64,000 nt of DNA from CAMYLY01 sp036397755 (GTDB lineage Bacteria; Gemmatimonadota; Gemmatimonadetes; Gemmatimonadales; GWC2-71-9): assembly GCA_036397755.1 (NCBI GenBank), contig DASWII010000026.1:59201-123200 (forward strand), written 5' to 3'. Below the pieces are notes generated by a model. It was not told the origin of the DNA and made no database searches. It saw only the letters and a list, made by a program, of their open reading frames with translations. The translations under genes and the position numbers were made by a program. Shown one piece after another: positions 23,701 to 32,549 of the stretch (the stretch's first letter is position 1; every line of letters begins with the position of its first letter).

Positions 23701-26595
23701 GGCCGCCACCTCCTCATAGGCATCCTTCTCGTGACCGCATGCGCGCGGTCCCGGGTTCCACCGCCGCCGCCGATGCAGCCTGATCCGATGGCGGTACTCC
23801 CAGCCACGGGCGTGACGGGAGCAACCACCAAGATATCCGTCGACTCGATCCTGGGAACGCTTTCGATCCGCGCGAAGGTCGGCCAACTCGTCATGCCTTG
23901 GCGCCTCGGCAATTACGCGTCGTACGAGAGCGAGGAGTACGACACGCTCGCCCTGTGGATCGATTCCCTCGCCGTGGGTGGCGTCATCATCTCGACGGGG
24001 CGACCACTGGAGGTGGCCGCCAAGCTCAACGCCATGCAACGCCGTTCGCGTCTCCCGCTGCTCGTGGCGGCGGATCTGGAGTGGGGGACGGGGATGCGTC
24101 TGGCCGGTGGCACCGCCTTTCCCGCTCCCATGGCCTTGGGGGCGACCGCTCGCGAAAGCGACGCATACGAGCTGGGTCGGGTCACCGCGTTGGAGGCGCG
24201 TGCGGTCGGCATTCATCTGAGCTTTTCGCCCGTCGCCGACGTGAATAGCAATCCCGCGAATCCGATCATCAACACGCGGTCGTTCGGCGAAGACGCCCAC
24301 CGCGCTGCACGGATGGTGAGCGCGTACGTGCGCGGCGCGCGGGACCAGGGACTGATGACGACGGCCAAACACTTTCCCGGGCACGGCGACACGGACCTCG
24401 ATTCGCACATCGCGCTTCCCGTGGTGCACCGCTGTTGGGGGGAGCTGGATACGCTGGACCTGGTGCCGTTCCGGGCCGCCATCGAGGTGGGCGTGACGGC
24501 CGTGATGACCGCGCATCTGGCGCTGCCGTGCCTCAACGACCCCGACGACACGCCCGCGACGCTCTCCTCGCGTGTGATGGAGGAGATCCTCCGTGACTCG
24601 CTCGGGTTCACGGGATTGGTGGTGACCGACGCCCTGGACATGGGAGCGCTGGTCGGCCGGTACGGAGCGGGCGAGACCGCGGTGCGCGCCCTGCTCGCGG
24701 GGAGCGACATGTTGTTAATGCCGTCCCATCTGACGGAGGCCGTGGACGCCGTGGTTCGGGCCGTTCAGTCCGGTCGGCTTCCGGAAGAGCGGCTGGATCG
24801 ATCGGTGCGCCGCGTGCTGGAACTGAAGCGTCGGGCCGGGCTCTTCGAGCGGCGCACCGTGCCGCTCGACCGCGTGCCCGATGTGGTGGGCCACCGCGCC
24901 TTTCGCGCCATCGCCGCGGACGTGGCGCGACGGTCGTTGACGTTGGTGTGGGCCGGTCCCGTCGCATCGTACCGCGCCACACGAGGTCGCCTCGCCATGA
25001 TTGTGTACGCCGGCGAGGGCGATGTCTCCCTCGGCGGCGCGCTCAACCGCGAGCTCCGCACGCTCGGCGACACGGCGAGCGTATTCAGATTGTACCCGGC
25101 ATCGGGGCCGGCCTCGTACGACTCCGCGCGCACGATGATCGAACGGCACGATCGGGTCGTGGCCGTCACCAGCGTGCGGGTCTCGTCGGGAAGCGGTCGG
25201 ATCGACCTTCCCACGGCGGTCGCAAACTTGATCACGGAAATCGGCGACAAGCGCGCGACCATTCTCGTCTCGCTGGGCAGCCCCTACCTGCTCGCTCAAC
25301 TGCCCGATTTTCTCGGAGGGTATCTGCTCGCGTGGAGCAGCGTCGAGGTGAGCGAGATCGCCGTGGCCCAGGCGCTGGCGGGAGGGGCGCCGATCACCGG
25401 GAAGCTCCCAATCACGCTGCCGGGAGTCGCCGAGATCGGCGACGGTGTCATCGTCGGTGTGGACGCGGGTGGCGGCGGCGGTGACGAACCCGACGGGCGC
25501 TTGATCGACTCGTTCGCGGACCTCGATCGCTATCTCGCGGCCGAGGTTGCCGCCGGAGCGTTTCCCGGAGGCGTACTCTGGGTCGGTCACCGCGGGCGGC
25601 CCGCGCACGTGGCGGCGTTCGGCACGCTTGGGGTGGACGACCCCCGTCCGGTCACTCCCGAAACCGTGTACGACCTGGCCAGTCTCACCAAAGTCGTTGG
25701 CCTCACAACCGCGGTGATGATGCTGGTGGCGGAGGGGGTCATGGACCTGGATGGCCGCGTGGCGGACTACCTGCCCGAGTTCGCGGCGGGCGACAAAGGC
25801 CGTGTGACGTTGCGGCACTTGTTGACCCACACGTCCGGGCTCGCTCCCTGGAGACCGCTCTACCGGGAAACGGCGACGCCCGACGGCGCCCTTGCGATCG
25901 TCATGGCCGAGCGGCTGGGCGCACCGCCGGGCACGCGCTACGCCTACTCCGACCTCGGTGCGATCGCACTGGGGAAGGCGGTCGAGCGCGTGACCGGAGA
26001 GTCTCTCGACGAGTGGCTCGCCACTCGGCTGTTCGATCCGCTGGACATGCGCCGAACGCGGTTCCGGCCTCCGCAAGATTGGCTCTCTGACATCGCACCC
26101 ACGGAGCTCGACCCTTGGCGCGGGCGGATGCTGCTCGGCGAGGTGCACGACGAGAACGCCGCTCGACTCGGGGGCGTCGCGGGCCACGCGGGCCTGTTCT
26201 CCAACGCGCCCGATCTGGCCCGGTTCCTCACGTGGCTGCTGGACGCGTACCACGATCGGCTGGACGCCCAGGCTTCGCCGGCGCTGCCCGCCGCGATCGT
26301 GCGTGGATTCACCCGGCGACAACCCGGCCCGGACGGATCCACCCGAGCCCTGGGGTGGGACACTCCGTCGCTCTCCGGCGCGGGGTCGTCGGGCAGTCTC
26401 ATCTCACCGGCCGGATTCGGTCACACGGGGTTCACCGGCACCAGCATTTGGGTCGACCCGGAGCGCGACCTGTTCGTCGTCCTCCTGACGAACCGTGTGC
26501 ACCCGACGCGGGCAAACGGGGCGATAGCCGCCGTCAGGCGGAACGTGGCCGACGCCGTCATCAGGGTCATCGATGCGGCCGAGCCGTCGAGATAG
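23692..26595 (+). CDS. GH3 beta-N-acetylhexosaminidase (NagZ) fused to serine-hydrolase amidase (AmiE-like), lipoprotein
   Basis: A 967-residue two-enzyme protein. The signal MSHGRHLLIGILLVTAC ends in a lipobox. The GH3 domain (about 40-400) has KHFPGHGDTDLDSH with the catalytic His loop and VVTDALDMGAL with the nucleophile Asp near residue 312. A GH3 C-terminal domain follows to about 590. The last 370 residues are a class C beta-lactamase fold: SLTK near 664, YSD near 750 and HTG near 911. NagZ removes GlcNAc; the AmiE family removes the peptide from MurNAc. GGAGAAGG lies 10 bases before the ATG. GH3-serine hydrolase fusions are also known in Bacteroidota. Confidence 0.9.
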   Translation: MSHGRHLLIGILLVTACARSRVPPPPPMQPDPMAVLPATGVTGATTKISVDSILGTLSIRAKVGQLVMPWRLGNYASYESEEYDTLALWIDSLAVGGVIISTGRPLEVAAKLNAMQRRSRLPLLVAADLEWGTGMRLAGGTAFPAPMALGATARESDAYELGRVTALEARAVGIHLSFSPVADVNSNPANPIINTRSFGEDAHRAARMVSAYVRGARDQGLMTTAKHFPGHGDTDLDSHIALPVVHRCWGELDTLDLVPFRAAIEVGVTAVMTAHLALPCLNDPDDTPATLSSRVMEEILRDSLGFTGLVVTDALDMGALVGRYGAGETAVRALLAGSDMLLMPSHLTEAVDAVVRAVQSGRLPEERLDRSVRRVLELKRRAGLFERRTVPLDRVPDVVGHRAFRAIAADVARRSLTLVWAGPVASYRATRGRLAMIVYAGEGDVSLGGALNRELRTLGDTASVFRLYPASGPASYDSARTMIERHDRVVAVTSVRVSSGSGRIDLPTAVANLITEIGDKRATILVSLGSPYLLAQLPDFLGGYLLAWSSVEVSEIAVAQALAGGAPITGKLPITLPGVAEIGDGVIVGVDAGGGGGDEPDGRLIDSFADLDRYLAAEVAAGAFPGGVLWVGHRGRPAHVAAFGTLGVDDPRPVTPETVYDLASLTKVVGLTTAVMMLVAEGVMDLDGRVADYLPEFAAGDKGRVTLRHLLTHTSGLAPWRPLYRETATPDGALAIVMAERLGAPPGTRYAYSDLGAIALGKAVERVTGESLDEWLATRLFDPLDMRRTRFRPPQDWLSDIAPTELDPWRGRMLLGEVHDENAARLGGVAGHAGLFSNAPDLARFLTWLLDAYHDRLDAQASPALPAAIVRGFTRRQPGPDGSTRALGWDTPSLSGAGSSGSLISPAGFGHTGFTGTSIWVDPERDLFVVLLTNRVHPTRANGAIAAVRRNVADAVIRVIDAAEPSR

Positions 26596-26669
26596 CTTCC
26601 CCGCCAGTCGCGCCGGGGCCGTATTCCGAGGCGGGGAGCCCGATTCCGAAACGAATCGCAGGAGGTCCA

Positions 26670-26698
26670 TTGACTCCGGAAATGGCACCTCCTACTTT
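26670..26698 (+). promoter_or_regulatory. Promoter of the A-type iron-sulfur carrier gene
   Basis: TTGACT (26670-26675), 17 bases and TACTTT (26693-26698), followed by the AT-richer CTACTTTGCTGATCC stretch and a GGAGGA ribosome site. It separates erpA from the upstream fusion gene. Confidence 0.6.
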
Positions 26699-26722
26699 GC
26701 TGATCCACGGAGGAGACGACCC

Positions 26723-27085
26723 ATGAGCACGACCCAGCGCCCCGAAGTCAATGTCGCGATTCATCTTACGCCCCAGGCCGCGGAGCAGGTCACTCGGTTT
26801 ATGGAGGCGGAACAGGTGGCGATCGAGTCCGCCGGCCTGCGGATTTCCGTCCTGCCGGGCGGATGCTCGGGGTTCAAGTACGGGCTCAACATCGAAGAGA
26901 CTCCGCTGGATGACGACCTCGTCTTCGAGCAGGAGGGTGTGCGGGTATTCGTGGATGCCTTCAGCGCGCAGTATCTGAGCGGCACTACGATTGACTACGT
27001 GTCGAGCATGCAGGGCGCGGGTTTCACCTTCGAGAATCCAAACGCGACCGGCGGCTGCGGCTGCGGGAGCTCGTTCACCGCCTGA
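26723..27085 (+). CDS. erpA: A-type iron-sulfur carrier protein (ErpA/IscA family)
   Basis: A 120-residue scaffold or carrier for iron-sulfur clusters. The three family cysteines are visible: GGCSGFKYG in the middle and GGCGCGSS near the C-terminus. The start after GGAGGAGACGACCC is well supported. The core IHLTPQAAEQVTRFM and LRISVLPGGCSG fit HesB/IscA proteins. It has its own promoter (26670-26698) and terminator (27115-27148), so it may only be a bystander within the cell-wall salvage locus. Confidence 0.93.
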   Translation: MSTTQRPEVNVAIHLTPQAAEQVTRFMEAEQVAIESAGLRISVLPGGCSGFKYGLNIEETPLDDDLVFEQEGVRVFVDAFSAQYLSGTTIDYVSSMQGAGFTFENPNATGGCGCGSSFTA

Positions 27086-27114
27086 GATTGCGTTCGCCAG
27101 CCGTGGATGGGCAG

Positions 27115-27148
27115 AGGGCCTGCGCGTGCGCGCAGGCCCTTTCGTTTT
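27115..27148 (+). terminator. Strong terminator just upstream of the symporter gene
   Basis: AGGGCCTGCG (27115-27124) and its complement CGCAGGCCCT (27131-27140) form at least 10 base pairs, followed by TTCGTTTT. The symporter ATG lies only 17 bases after the T-run, leaving no room for a promoter between them. It may therefore act as an attenuator as well as the end of erpA. Confidence 0.85.
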
Positions 27149-27164
27149 ACCGGAATCCGCCGCG

Positions 27165-28601
27165 ATGACCACACCCGACGTGCTCGTGATGGCCGCATAC
27201 TTCGCCGCCGTGATCGGCATCGGCCTCCATTTCAGCCGGCGCCAGCGGGACGCATCGGACTACTTTCTCGGCAGACACACGCTGCCCTGGTGGGCGATCA
27301 TGCTTTCCATCGTGGCCACCGAGACCTCGGCGCTCACGGTGATCTCCGTCCCCGGGATCGCCGCGCGGGGGAATTACACGTTTCTGCAGCTGCCGATCGG
27401 CTACCTCATCGGGCGTGTCGGCGTGGCCGCGTGGCTCCTCCCCGGTTACTTCCGGGGGGACCAAGAAACCGCCTACACGAGGCTGGGAACGCGATTCGGC
27501 CCCACGACGCAACGGTCGGCCTCCGCGCTCTTCATGGTCATTCGCGCGCTGGGTGACAGTGTCCGCGTGTTCGCCACGGCCATCCCGCTGGCGATCGTCA
27601 CCGGGTGGTCGATCCCCGTGAGCGTGTTGGTCGTCGCCGTCGCCACGCTCGCCTACACGGTGGCGGGTGGACTCCGCGCCGTCGTGTGGGTGGACGTCGT
27701 CCAGATGGCGCTGTACGTCATCGGAGGCGTGGCGACCCTCATCGTTGCCGCGGCGCTGGTGGGTGGGCTGGAGCCGATCGTGGCTCGCGCGGCGGCGGCC
27801 GGCAAGCTACGCATATTCGAGTGGCACTTCTCGTTCGACGTCACCTACACATTCGTCGGAGCGGTGGTCGGAGGCGCGCTCCTCTCGGCGGCGTCGCATG
27901 GCACGGATCACCTCATCGTACAGCGGCTGTTGGCAACCCGCAGCCTGCGGGACGCACGGAAGGCCCTCGTCGGTTCGGGTGTGCTGGTGATCGCGCAGTT
28001 CGCGCTGTTCCTGTTCGTCGGGACCGCACTGTGGGCCGCCGGTGCCGACGATGCGGCGCTGAGCGGTGATCAGCTTTATCCGACGTTCGTCGTGCACCAG
28101 CTCCCCGCGGGACTCGCCGGGCTGGTGGTGGCAGGCTTGCTCGCCGCGGCGATGAGCACCGTGAGCTCGTCCCTCAACGCGCTCGCGTCGGCCACAACCC
28201 ACGACTTCTACGCGCCTCTGACCGGGAGGAACGCGCCAACCCACCTCCTCAAGGTGGGGCGTCTCGCCACGGTAGGCTGGGCAATCGTGCTGGGTGGCGG
28301 GGCACTCGCGTTCCGATCCGACGATCAGCCCGTGGTCGAGCTCGCGCTCTCCATCGCCTCGATTACCTACGGCGGGCTCCTGGGCACGTACATCCTCGGG
28401 GGATTCAGCACCCTGCGTGAACGGCATGCCGTCACGGCGCTTGCGACGGCGACCGTCACCATGCTCATTGTCGTCCTGGCGAAACCATGGATCTTCGCGA
28501 CCCTCGCGTGGCCGTGGTACGTGCCGCTCGGTACGCTGGTCACGCTGACCGTAGGCTGGGTGGCGGGAACAGTGTGGGTGCGCCCGGGAGAGCGCGCGTG
28601 A
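27165..28601 (+). CDS. Sodium:solute symporter (SSF family)
   Basis: A 478-residue inner-membrane transporter with about 13 predicted helices. SSF hallmarks are the opening DVLVMAAYFAAVIGIGLHFS, DYFLGRHTLPWWAIMLSIVATETSALTV (read as two joined helices), the GGLRAVVWVDVVQMALYV core helix and AAAMSTVSSSLNALASATTHD near residue 345. SSF proteins use sodium to import sugars, amino acids or other solutes. The kinase gene follows with a GTGA overlap, and cell-wall amidases and glycosidases lie upstream. This suggests uptake of an amino sugar such as MurNAc or GlcNAc, which is inference. Confidence 0.9.
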   Translation: MTTPDVLVMAAYFAAVIGIGLHFSRRQRDASDYFLGRHTLPWWAIMLSIVATETSALTVISVPGIAARGNYTFLQLPIGYLIGRVGVAAWLLPGYFRGDQETAYTRLGTRFGPTTQRSASALFMVIRALGDSVRVFATAIPLAIVTGWSIPVSVLVVAVATLAYTVAGGLRAVVWVDVVQMALYVIGGVATLIVAAALVGGLEPIVARAAAAGKLRIFEWHFSFDVTYTFVGAVVGGALLSAASHGTDHLIVQRLLATRSLRDARKALVGSGVLVIAQFALFLFVGTALWAAGADDAALSGDQLYPTFVVHQLPAGLAGLVVAGLLAAAMSTVSSSLNALASATTHDFYAPLTGRNAPTHLLKVGRLATVGWAIVLGGGALAFRSDDQPVVELALSIASITYGGLLGTYILGGFSTLRERHAVTALATATVTMLIVVLAKPWIFATLAWPWYVPLGTLVTLTVGWVAGTVWVRPGERA

Positions 28602-29503
28602 TCCTGGTGGGTGTGGATGCGGGTGCGTCGCACACCGAAGCGGCGCTGGCCACACCGGACGGCGCGGTGATCGTGCGCGAGCGCGGCGCCGGGGGAGCCA
28701 CCGGTCCGGGTCGCGCGGACCGGGCCGCGGGCGCGATTGCCGACACGATCGGCGCCGCGCTCCGTCGCGCCGGCGAGGCACCGGCCGCCGTGGTGGTCGG
28801 CGCGGCGGGAGCCGGGAACGAGGAGGAGCGCGCGGGCCTCGAGCATGCGCTTCGGGCGACGCTGGGGCTCCCCTGTCCGATCGCCGTCACGACCGACGTG
28901 CATATCGCGTTGGACGCGGCGTTTCCAGGTGAGGCCGGTATCGTGATCGTCGCCGGCACGGGGGCGGTGGCGTTGGCGCGAGATCCGGCGGGCCGGCTGC
29001 GCCGCACCGGGGGGTACGGGCCCCACGCAGGGGACGACGCGGGTGGATACGCCCTGGCGCGGGAGGCGCTCGGCCGGGCGGCGCGCGGACACGACCGGCG
29101 CGACCCCGCAGCCGCCGGGCTGCTCCACCGGCTGCTGGCGACGCGGGGGGCGCGCACGTTCGGCGATCTCGTGCAGTGGGCGCAGTCGGCCGGCTACGCG
29201 GAGATCGCCACGCTCGCCGTGGAGGTCGCGGCGGCCGCCGCCGCGGGGGACGCGATCGCCAGCGCGGCGGTCGAGGCGTGCGCCGAGCGGCTCGCCGAGC
29301 TGGCCATGCCGCTCGCCAAACCGTTCGCCCCGGACGCGCCGCGGGTCGCTTTGGCAGGCGGCCTGGTACAGCCCGGCTCGCCGGTTCGCGAGGCCCTCGA
29401 GCGGAGATTGCTGAACACCATCGGCGACGTGCAAATCATGCACGAACCGGTCGACCCGGTTGCCGGCGCCCTCTGGCAGGCACGCCGACTCGCCGAGGCC
29501 TAG
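28598..29503 (+). CDS. BadF/BadG-type sugar kinase, probable N-acetylglucosamine or MurNAc kinase
   Basis: A 301-residue ASKHA-fold kinase. Phosphate loop 1 is ILVGVDAGASHTEAAL, loop 2 is IVIVAGTGAVALARDP, and the adenosine site is VALAGGLVQPGSPVRE. This family includes N-acetylglucosamine kinases and the MurK type that phosphorylates both GlcNAc and MurNAc. The GTG at 28598 overlaps the symporter stop in GTGA, a strong sign of joint function. Released wall sugars would be imported and then phosphorylated here. The substrate is inferred from context. Confidence 0.85.
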   Translation: MILVGVDAGASHTEAALATPDGAVIVRERGAGGATGPGRADRAAGAIADTIGAALRRAGEAPAAVVVGAAGAGNEEERAGLEHALRATLGLPCPIAVTTDVHIALDAAFPGEAGIVIVAGTGAVALARDPAGRLRRTGGYGPHAGDDAGGYALAREALGRAARGHDRRDPAAAGLLHRLLATRGARTFGDLVQWAQSAGYAEIATLAVEVAAAAAAGDAIASAAVEACAERLAELAMPLAKPFAPDAPRVALAGGLVQPGSPVREALERRLLNTIGDVQIMHEPVDPVAGALWQARRLAEA

Positions 29504-31455
29504 CGCGAAAGCTGCCCCTCGCCAAGCGTGACGTCGCTCCGCCTGCCGACGAAGCGTATCACGGCAGCGATCAGTCCCCAACCCAGCAGGACCATGGCCA
29601 TCGCCGCCCATGGGCTCGATCCGAACACCAGGTTGAGCGGTAGCATGACGACCAGCGCGATGGCGGCACCGAGCAGGGCATAGGGCAGCTGTGTGCGGAC
29701 GTGATCGACATGGTCGCACCCCGACGCCATGGAGCTCAGGACGGTGGTGTCGGAGATCGGTGAGCAGTGGTCCCCAAAGATCGCCCCGGCAAGGACGGAC
29801 GCGATCCCGCCCACCAGGATCCCATGCTCCGCGCCCCCGCCAACGCCCGCTCCGAGTGCCACGGCCAGCGGGATGATGAGCGGCATCAGGACCGCCATCG
29901 TCGCCCACGAGGTCCCCGTCGCAAAGGCCATGAGCGCCGCCACCACGAACACCGCGGCCGGCACGAGCTCGAGCGGGAGTCGGTCCGACAGCACGCCGGA
30001 AAGGAAGGACGCGGTCTGCAGATCACTGGTGACCTCCCCGAGCGACCACGCGAGCACGAGAATGATCATGGCCAACATCATGGCCTTCATGCCCCCGACC
30101 AGTGACGCCATCGCATCGGCCACCGTGAGGATCCGCTGGGACGTTGCCAGGACCACCGCCGTGACGGCGCCAACCAGCGAACCCCACAGCAGCGTGGCGA
30201 ACGGATCCGCGTTGTTGACGACTCGGCGCACCGTGTCCATCAACGATTCGGGCCCGGCGGGCTCGGACCCCTGGAGGCCAGTCCACACCAATCCGGCGAG
30301 CACGGTGACGACCACTGCGACCACGGGGATCGCACCGTTCCACCAGCGGAGCGGCGTGCCTTCGGGCGCCTCGCCGACCTCGCCTTCGAGGTTCGCCGCG
30401 AGCTGCGCCCCCGGTCGGAATACCCCACCCCCCCCGAAGGCCCTTCGCTCCGCGGCAAGCATCGGCCCGAAATCACGCTGCATGACCGCGATAAGGGCGA
30501 CGGTCGCGATCGCGAAGAGGGGGTAGAACAAGTACGGGATCGACTGGAGGAACACCGCGAACGGGGATGCCGCGCTTAGCGCCGCCGCGGCCGCCGATCC
30601 GGCCGCCTCTTGCTCCGCCGCAAACCGCAGCCCGTCACCGATCAGGCTGATCTCATAGCCGACCCATGTCGACACGAAGACGATCGCGGCCACCGGCGCG
30701 GCCGTGGAATCCACAATGTATGCGAGCTTTTCGCGGGAGACCTGTAGTCGATCGGTGAGGGGCCGCATCGTGTTGCCCACGAGCAGGGTGTTGGCGTAGT
30801 CGTCGAAGAAGATCGCGAGGCCCGCGAGCCACGCGGCAAGCTGCGCCCGCCGCTGGGTGGTGGCCAACGGCGTCACGGCGTCCACGATGGCGCGGGTTCC
30901 GCCCATGCGCGACATCACGCCGACCATGCCTCCCAGCAGGAGCGAGAAGATCACGACCGCCGCGCGGTCGGGATCGGCCAGGGCGTGACGGATGAATCGG
31001 TCGACGGTCATCAACAGGGCGGCGAGCGGGTTGTAGCCCGCAACAAACAGCGCCCCCAGCCACACGCCGAGAAACAGGCTCGTGATGACCTCCCGAAACA
31101 CGAGCGCCAACACGATCGCGAGGAGCGGGGGAAGGACGGAGAACCACGCGGGCAGAAACGGCGCGGTCATTTCCGTACGCTCCCCGGCGGCCTCCACCAC
31201 CAGCGGGAGCTGCGATCGCGCCGTCACCTCGAGATTCCGGACACTCGTCGACTCGACCGGGCCGAGCGCCCGGCGCGCGAGTTCGGCCCCGTCGGCGGTT
31301 CGTATCACCACGACCACGGGGTCCAGTCCGGGGTTGGTCACCGTGAGCGTGAATGGCACGCCGTCGAGAAACACCGCCGGACCGTCCACGGCCGGGACTT
31401 GCGCCGAGGCCACGCTGGAGACGGCGAGCATGAGGCAGGTAATCAATGATCGCAC
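29500..31455 (-). CDS. NhaC-family Na+/H+ antiporter with an exported N-terminal domain
   Basis: A 651-residue antiporter-type membrane protein. It begins with a signal-like stretch (RSLITCLMLAVSSVASAQ) and about 85 residues of beta-rich sequence before the first transport helix (PAWFSVLPPLLAIVLALVF). NhaC features are GGMVGVMSRMGGTRAI, FFDDYANTLLVGNTMRPLTD, FATGTSWATMAVLMPL and FGDHCSPISDTTVLSS. The GTG at 31455 has AGGAGG 8-9 bases upstream. The stop overlaps the kinase stop by 3 bases on the other strand. The exported domain is unusual for this family and could be a sensor or an assembly aid. Confidence 0.87.
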   Translation of the reverse strand: MRSLITCLMLAVSSVASAQVPAVDGPAVFLDGVPFTLTVTNPGLDPVVVVIRTADGAELARRALGPVESTSVRNLEVTARSQLPLVVEAAGERTEMTAPFLPAWFSVLPPLLAIVLALVFREVITSLFLGVWLGALFVAGYNPLAALLMTVDRFIRHALADPDRAAVVIFSLLLGGMVGVMSRMGGTRAIVDAVTPLATTQRRAQLAAWLAGLAIFFDDYANTLLVGNTMRPLTDRLQVSREKLAYIVDSTAAPVAAIVFVSTWVGYEISLIGDGLRFAAEQEAAGSAAAAALSAASPFAVFLQSIPYLFYPLFAIATVALIAVMQRDFGPMLAAERRAFGGGGVFRPGAQLAANLEGEVGEAPEGTPLRWWNGAIPVVAVVVTVLAGLVWTGLQGSEPAGPESLMDTVRRVVNNADPFATLLWGSLVGAVTAVVLATSQRILTVADAMASLVGGMKAMMLAMIILVLAWSLGEVTSDLQTASFLSGVLSDRLPLELVPAAVFVVAALMAFATGTSWATMAVLMPLIIPLAVALGAGVGGGAEHGILVGGIASVLAGAIFGDHCSPISDTTVLSSMASGCDHVDHVRTQLPYALLGAAIALVVMLPLNLVFGSSPWAAMAMVLLGWGLIAAVIRFVGRRSDVTLGEGQLSR

Positions 31456-31600
31456 GGCACGACTCCTCCTCTGGGGACTCGAGACGGACCTCGGCGTCTG
31501 CGGCTGGGCGTCCGGTCTCCGCGTACCGACCGAACACGCGACGGGCGCGCCCTCCAACGAAGGCGCGCCCGTTCACCGCTCATCGCGCTGCGCGATCCGC

Positions 31601-32038
31601 CTACTGCTCGGTCGCGGCAACCGGATCGGGTGGCGTGAACCCGATCACCTGTACGCCCGCGCCCCGCGCGATGTCCATCGCCTGGATCACCTCGTCATAC
31701 TTGCGCGTCGGCGCCGACTTGAGAAAGAGAATCTTGACGGGCCGATTGTCGTAAATCTCGTGGAACCGTGCGTCGAGACCCCCCCGGGACACGGGTTCCC
31801 CGTTGACCGCGTAGCCACCTTCGGCAGTCAATTCCAGCACGATGTTGTTGCTCTGGGTCTGGTTCTCCTGTTGCTGTTCCCGCTGTTCGGGCGGCACTTG
31901 CGCATCCATGGCCTTGCGGGACAGCGGGATCTGCATCATGAAGATGATGAGCAACACCAGCAGAATGTCGATCATCGGAACTACGTTCGGTTCGGCGTTG
32001 AACCCACCGCCGCCACTTGCCGGTACGGAGATTCCCAT
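31601..32038 (-). CDS. exbD: ExbD/TolR biopolymer transport protein (second copy)
   Basis: A 145-residue protein with one N-terminal helix and a periplasmic domain. The helix region PNVVPMIDILLVLLIIFMMQ holds the conserved Asp that takes part in proton-driven force transfer. The periplasmic part ends with the VKILFLKSAPTRKYDEVIQA strand-helix motif. It starts 2 bases after the first exbD. With ExbB and TonB it would energise outer-membrane receptors. The pair of ExbD proteins suggests a mixed ExbD ring. Confidence 0.93.
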   Translation of the reverse strand: MGISVPASGGGGFNAEPNVVPMIDILLVLLIIFMMQIPLSRKAMDAQVPPEQREQQQENQTQSNNIVLELTAEGGYAVNGEPVSRGGLDARFHEIYDNRPVKILFLKSAPTRKYDEVIQAMDIARGAGVQVIGFTPPDPVAATEQ

Positions 32039-32040
32039 GG

Positions 32041-32502
32041 TTACCTCCCCACCGCACCGAGGATGCCGGCGCCTTCTCTCGATTGCTCGGTGATCGCCGC
32101 CAGCACCCGAACGCCGGCGGCGCGAGCGATCTCGATCGCCTCCTGCACGACGCCATAGTCCAGGTTCTTGTCGGCACGGAAGTACATGACCTTGTCCTTC
32201 ATGCGTACGTCGTAGATCTGACGCAGAAACGATCCAAGCGAGTCAGGCGGTACGAAACTGATCGATCCCGTTCCCGGATCGAGGTAGTACTTGCCTTCTT
32301 TGTCGATGCCCAGCACGACGTCCTCCGGCTCTTCCTGGCGTGCCTCGATGTTTCGGGCCATCGGCATATCGGCCTGGAATCCGGCCGCGATCACGGGTGT
32401 CACGATCATGAAGATGATCAGGAGCACCAGCATAATGTCGATCATCGGGACGACGTTGGGCTCCGACTTGATGCCATCGCCGCCACCTACGGATATGCCC
32501 AT
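32041..32502 (-). CDS. exbD: ExbD/TolR biopolymer transport protein (first copy)
   Basis: A 153-residue paralogue of the next gene. The helix PNVVPMIDIMLVLLIIFMIV carries the functional Asp. The periplasmic part contains KVMYFRADKNLDYGVVQEAI and IEIARAAGVRVLAAIT, the standard ExbD fold. The N-terminus MGISVGGGDGIKSE closely matches MGISV in the second copy, which points to a gene duplication. It lies 47 bases after exbB. Confidence 0.93.
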   Translation of the reverse strand: MGISVGGGDGIKSEPNVVPMIDIMLVLLIIFMIVTPVIAAGFQADMPMARNIEARQEEPEDVVLGIDKEGKYYLDPGTGSISFVPPDSLGSFLRQIYDVRMKDKVMYFRADKNLDYGVVQEAIEIARAAGVRVLAAITEQSREGAGILGAVGR

Positions 32503-32549
32503 GGTTCATCTGCTCCTTGTGAGACGACTTCCGGACTGCACCGCGCCGG

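Noticed and set aside
24715..26322. Long minus-strand open frame opposite the NagZ-AmiE fusion
   Set aside because: Composition is that of a GC-rich antisense shadow, and the plus-strand catalytic motifs are intact.
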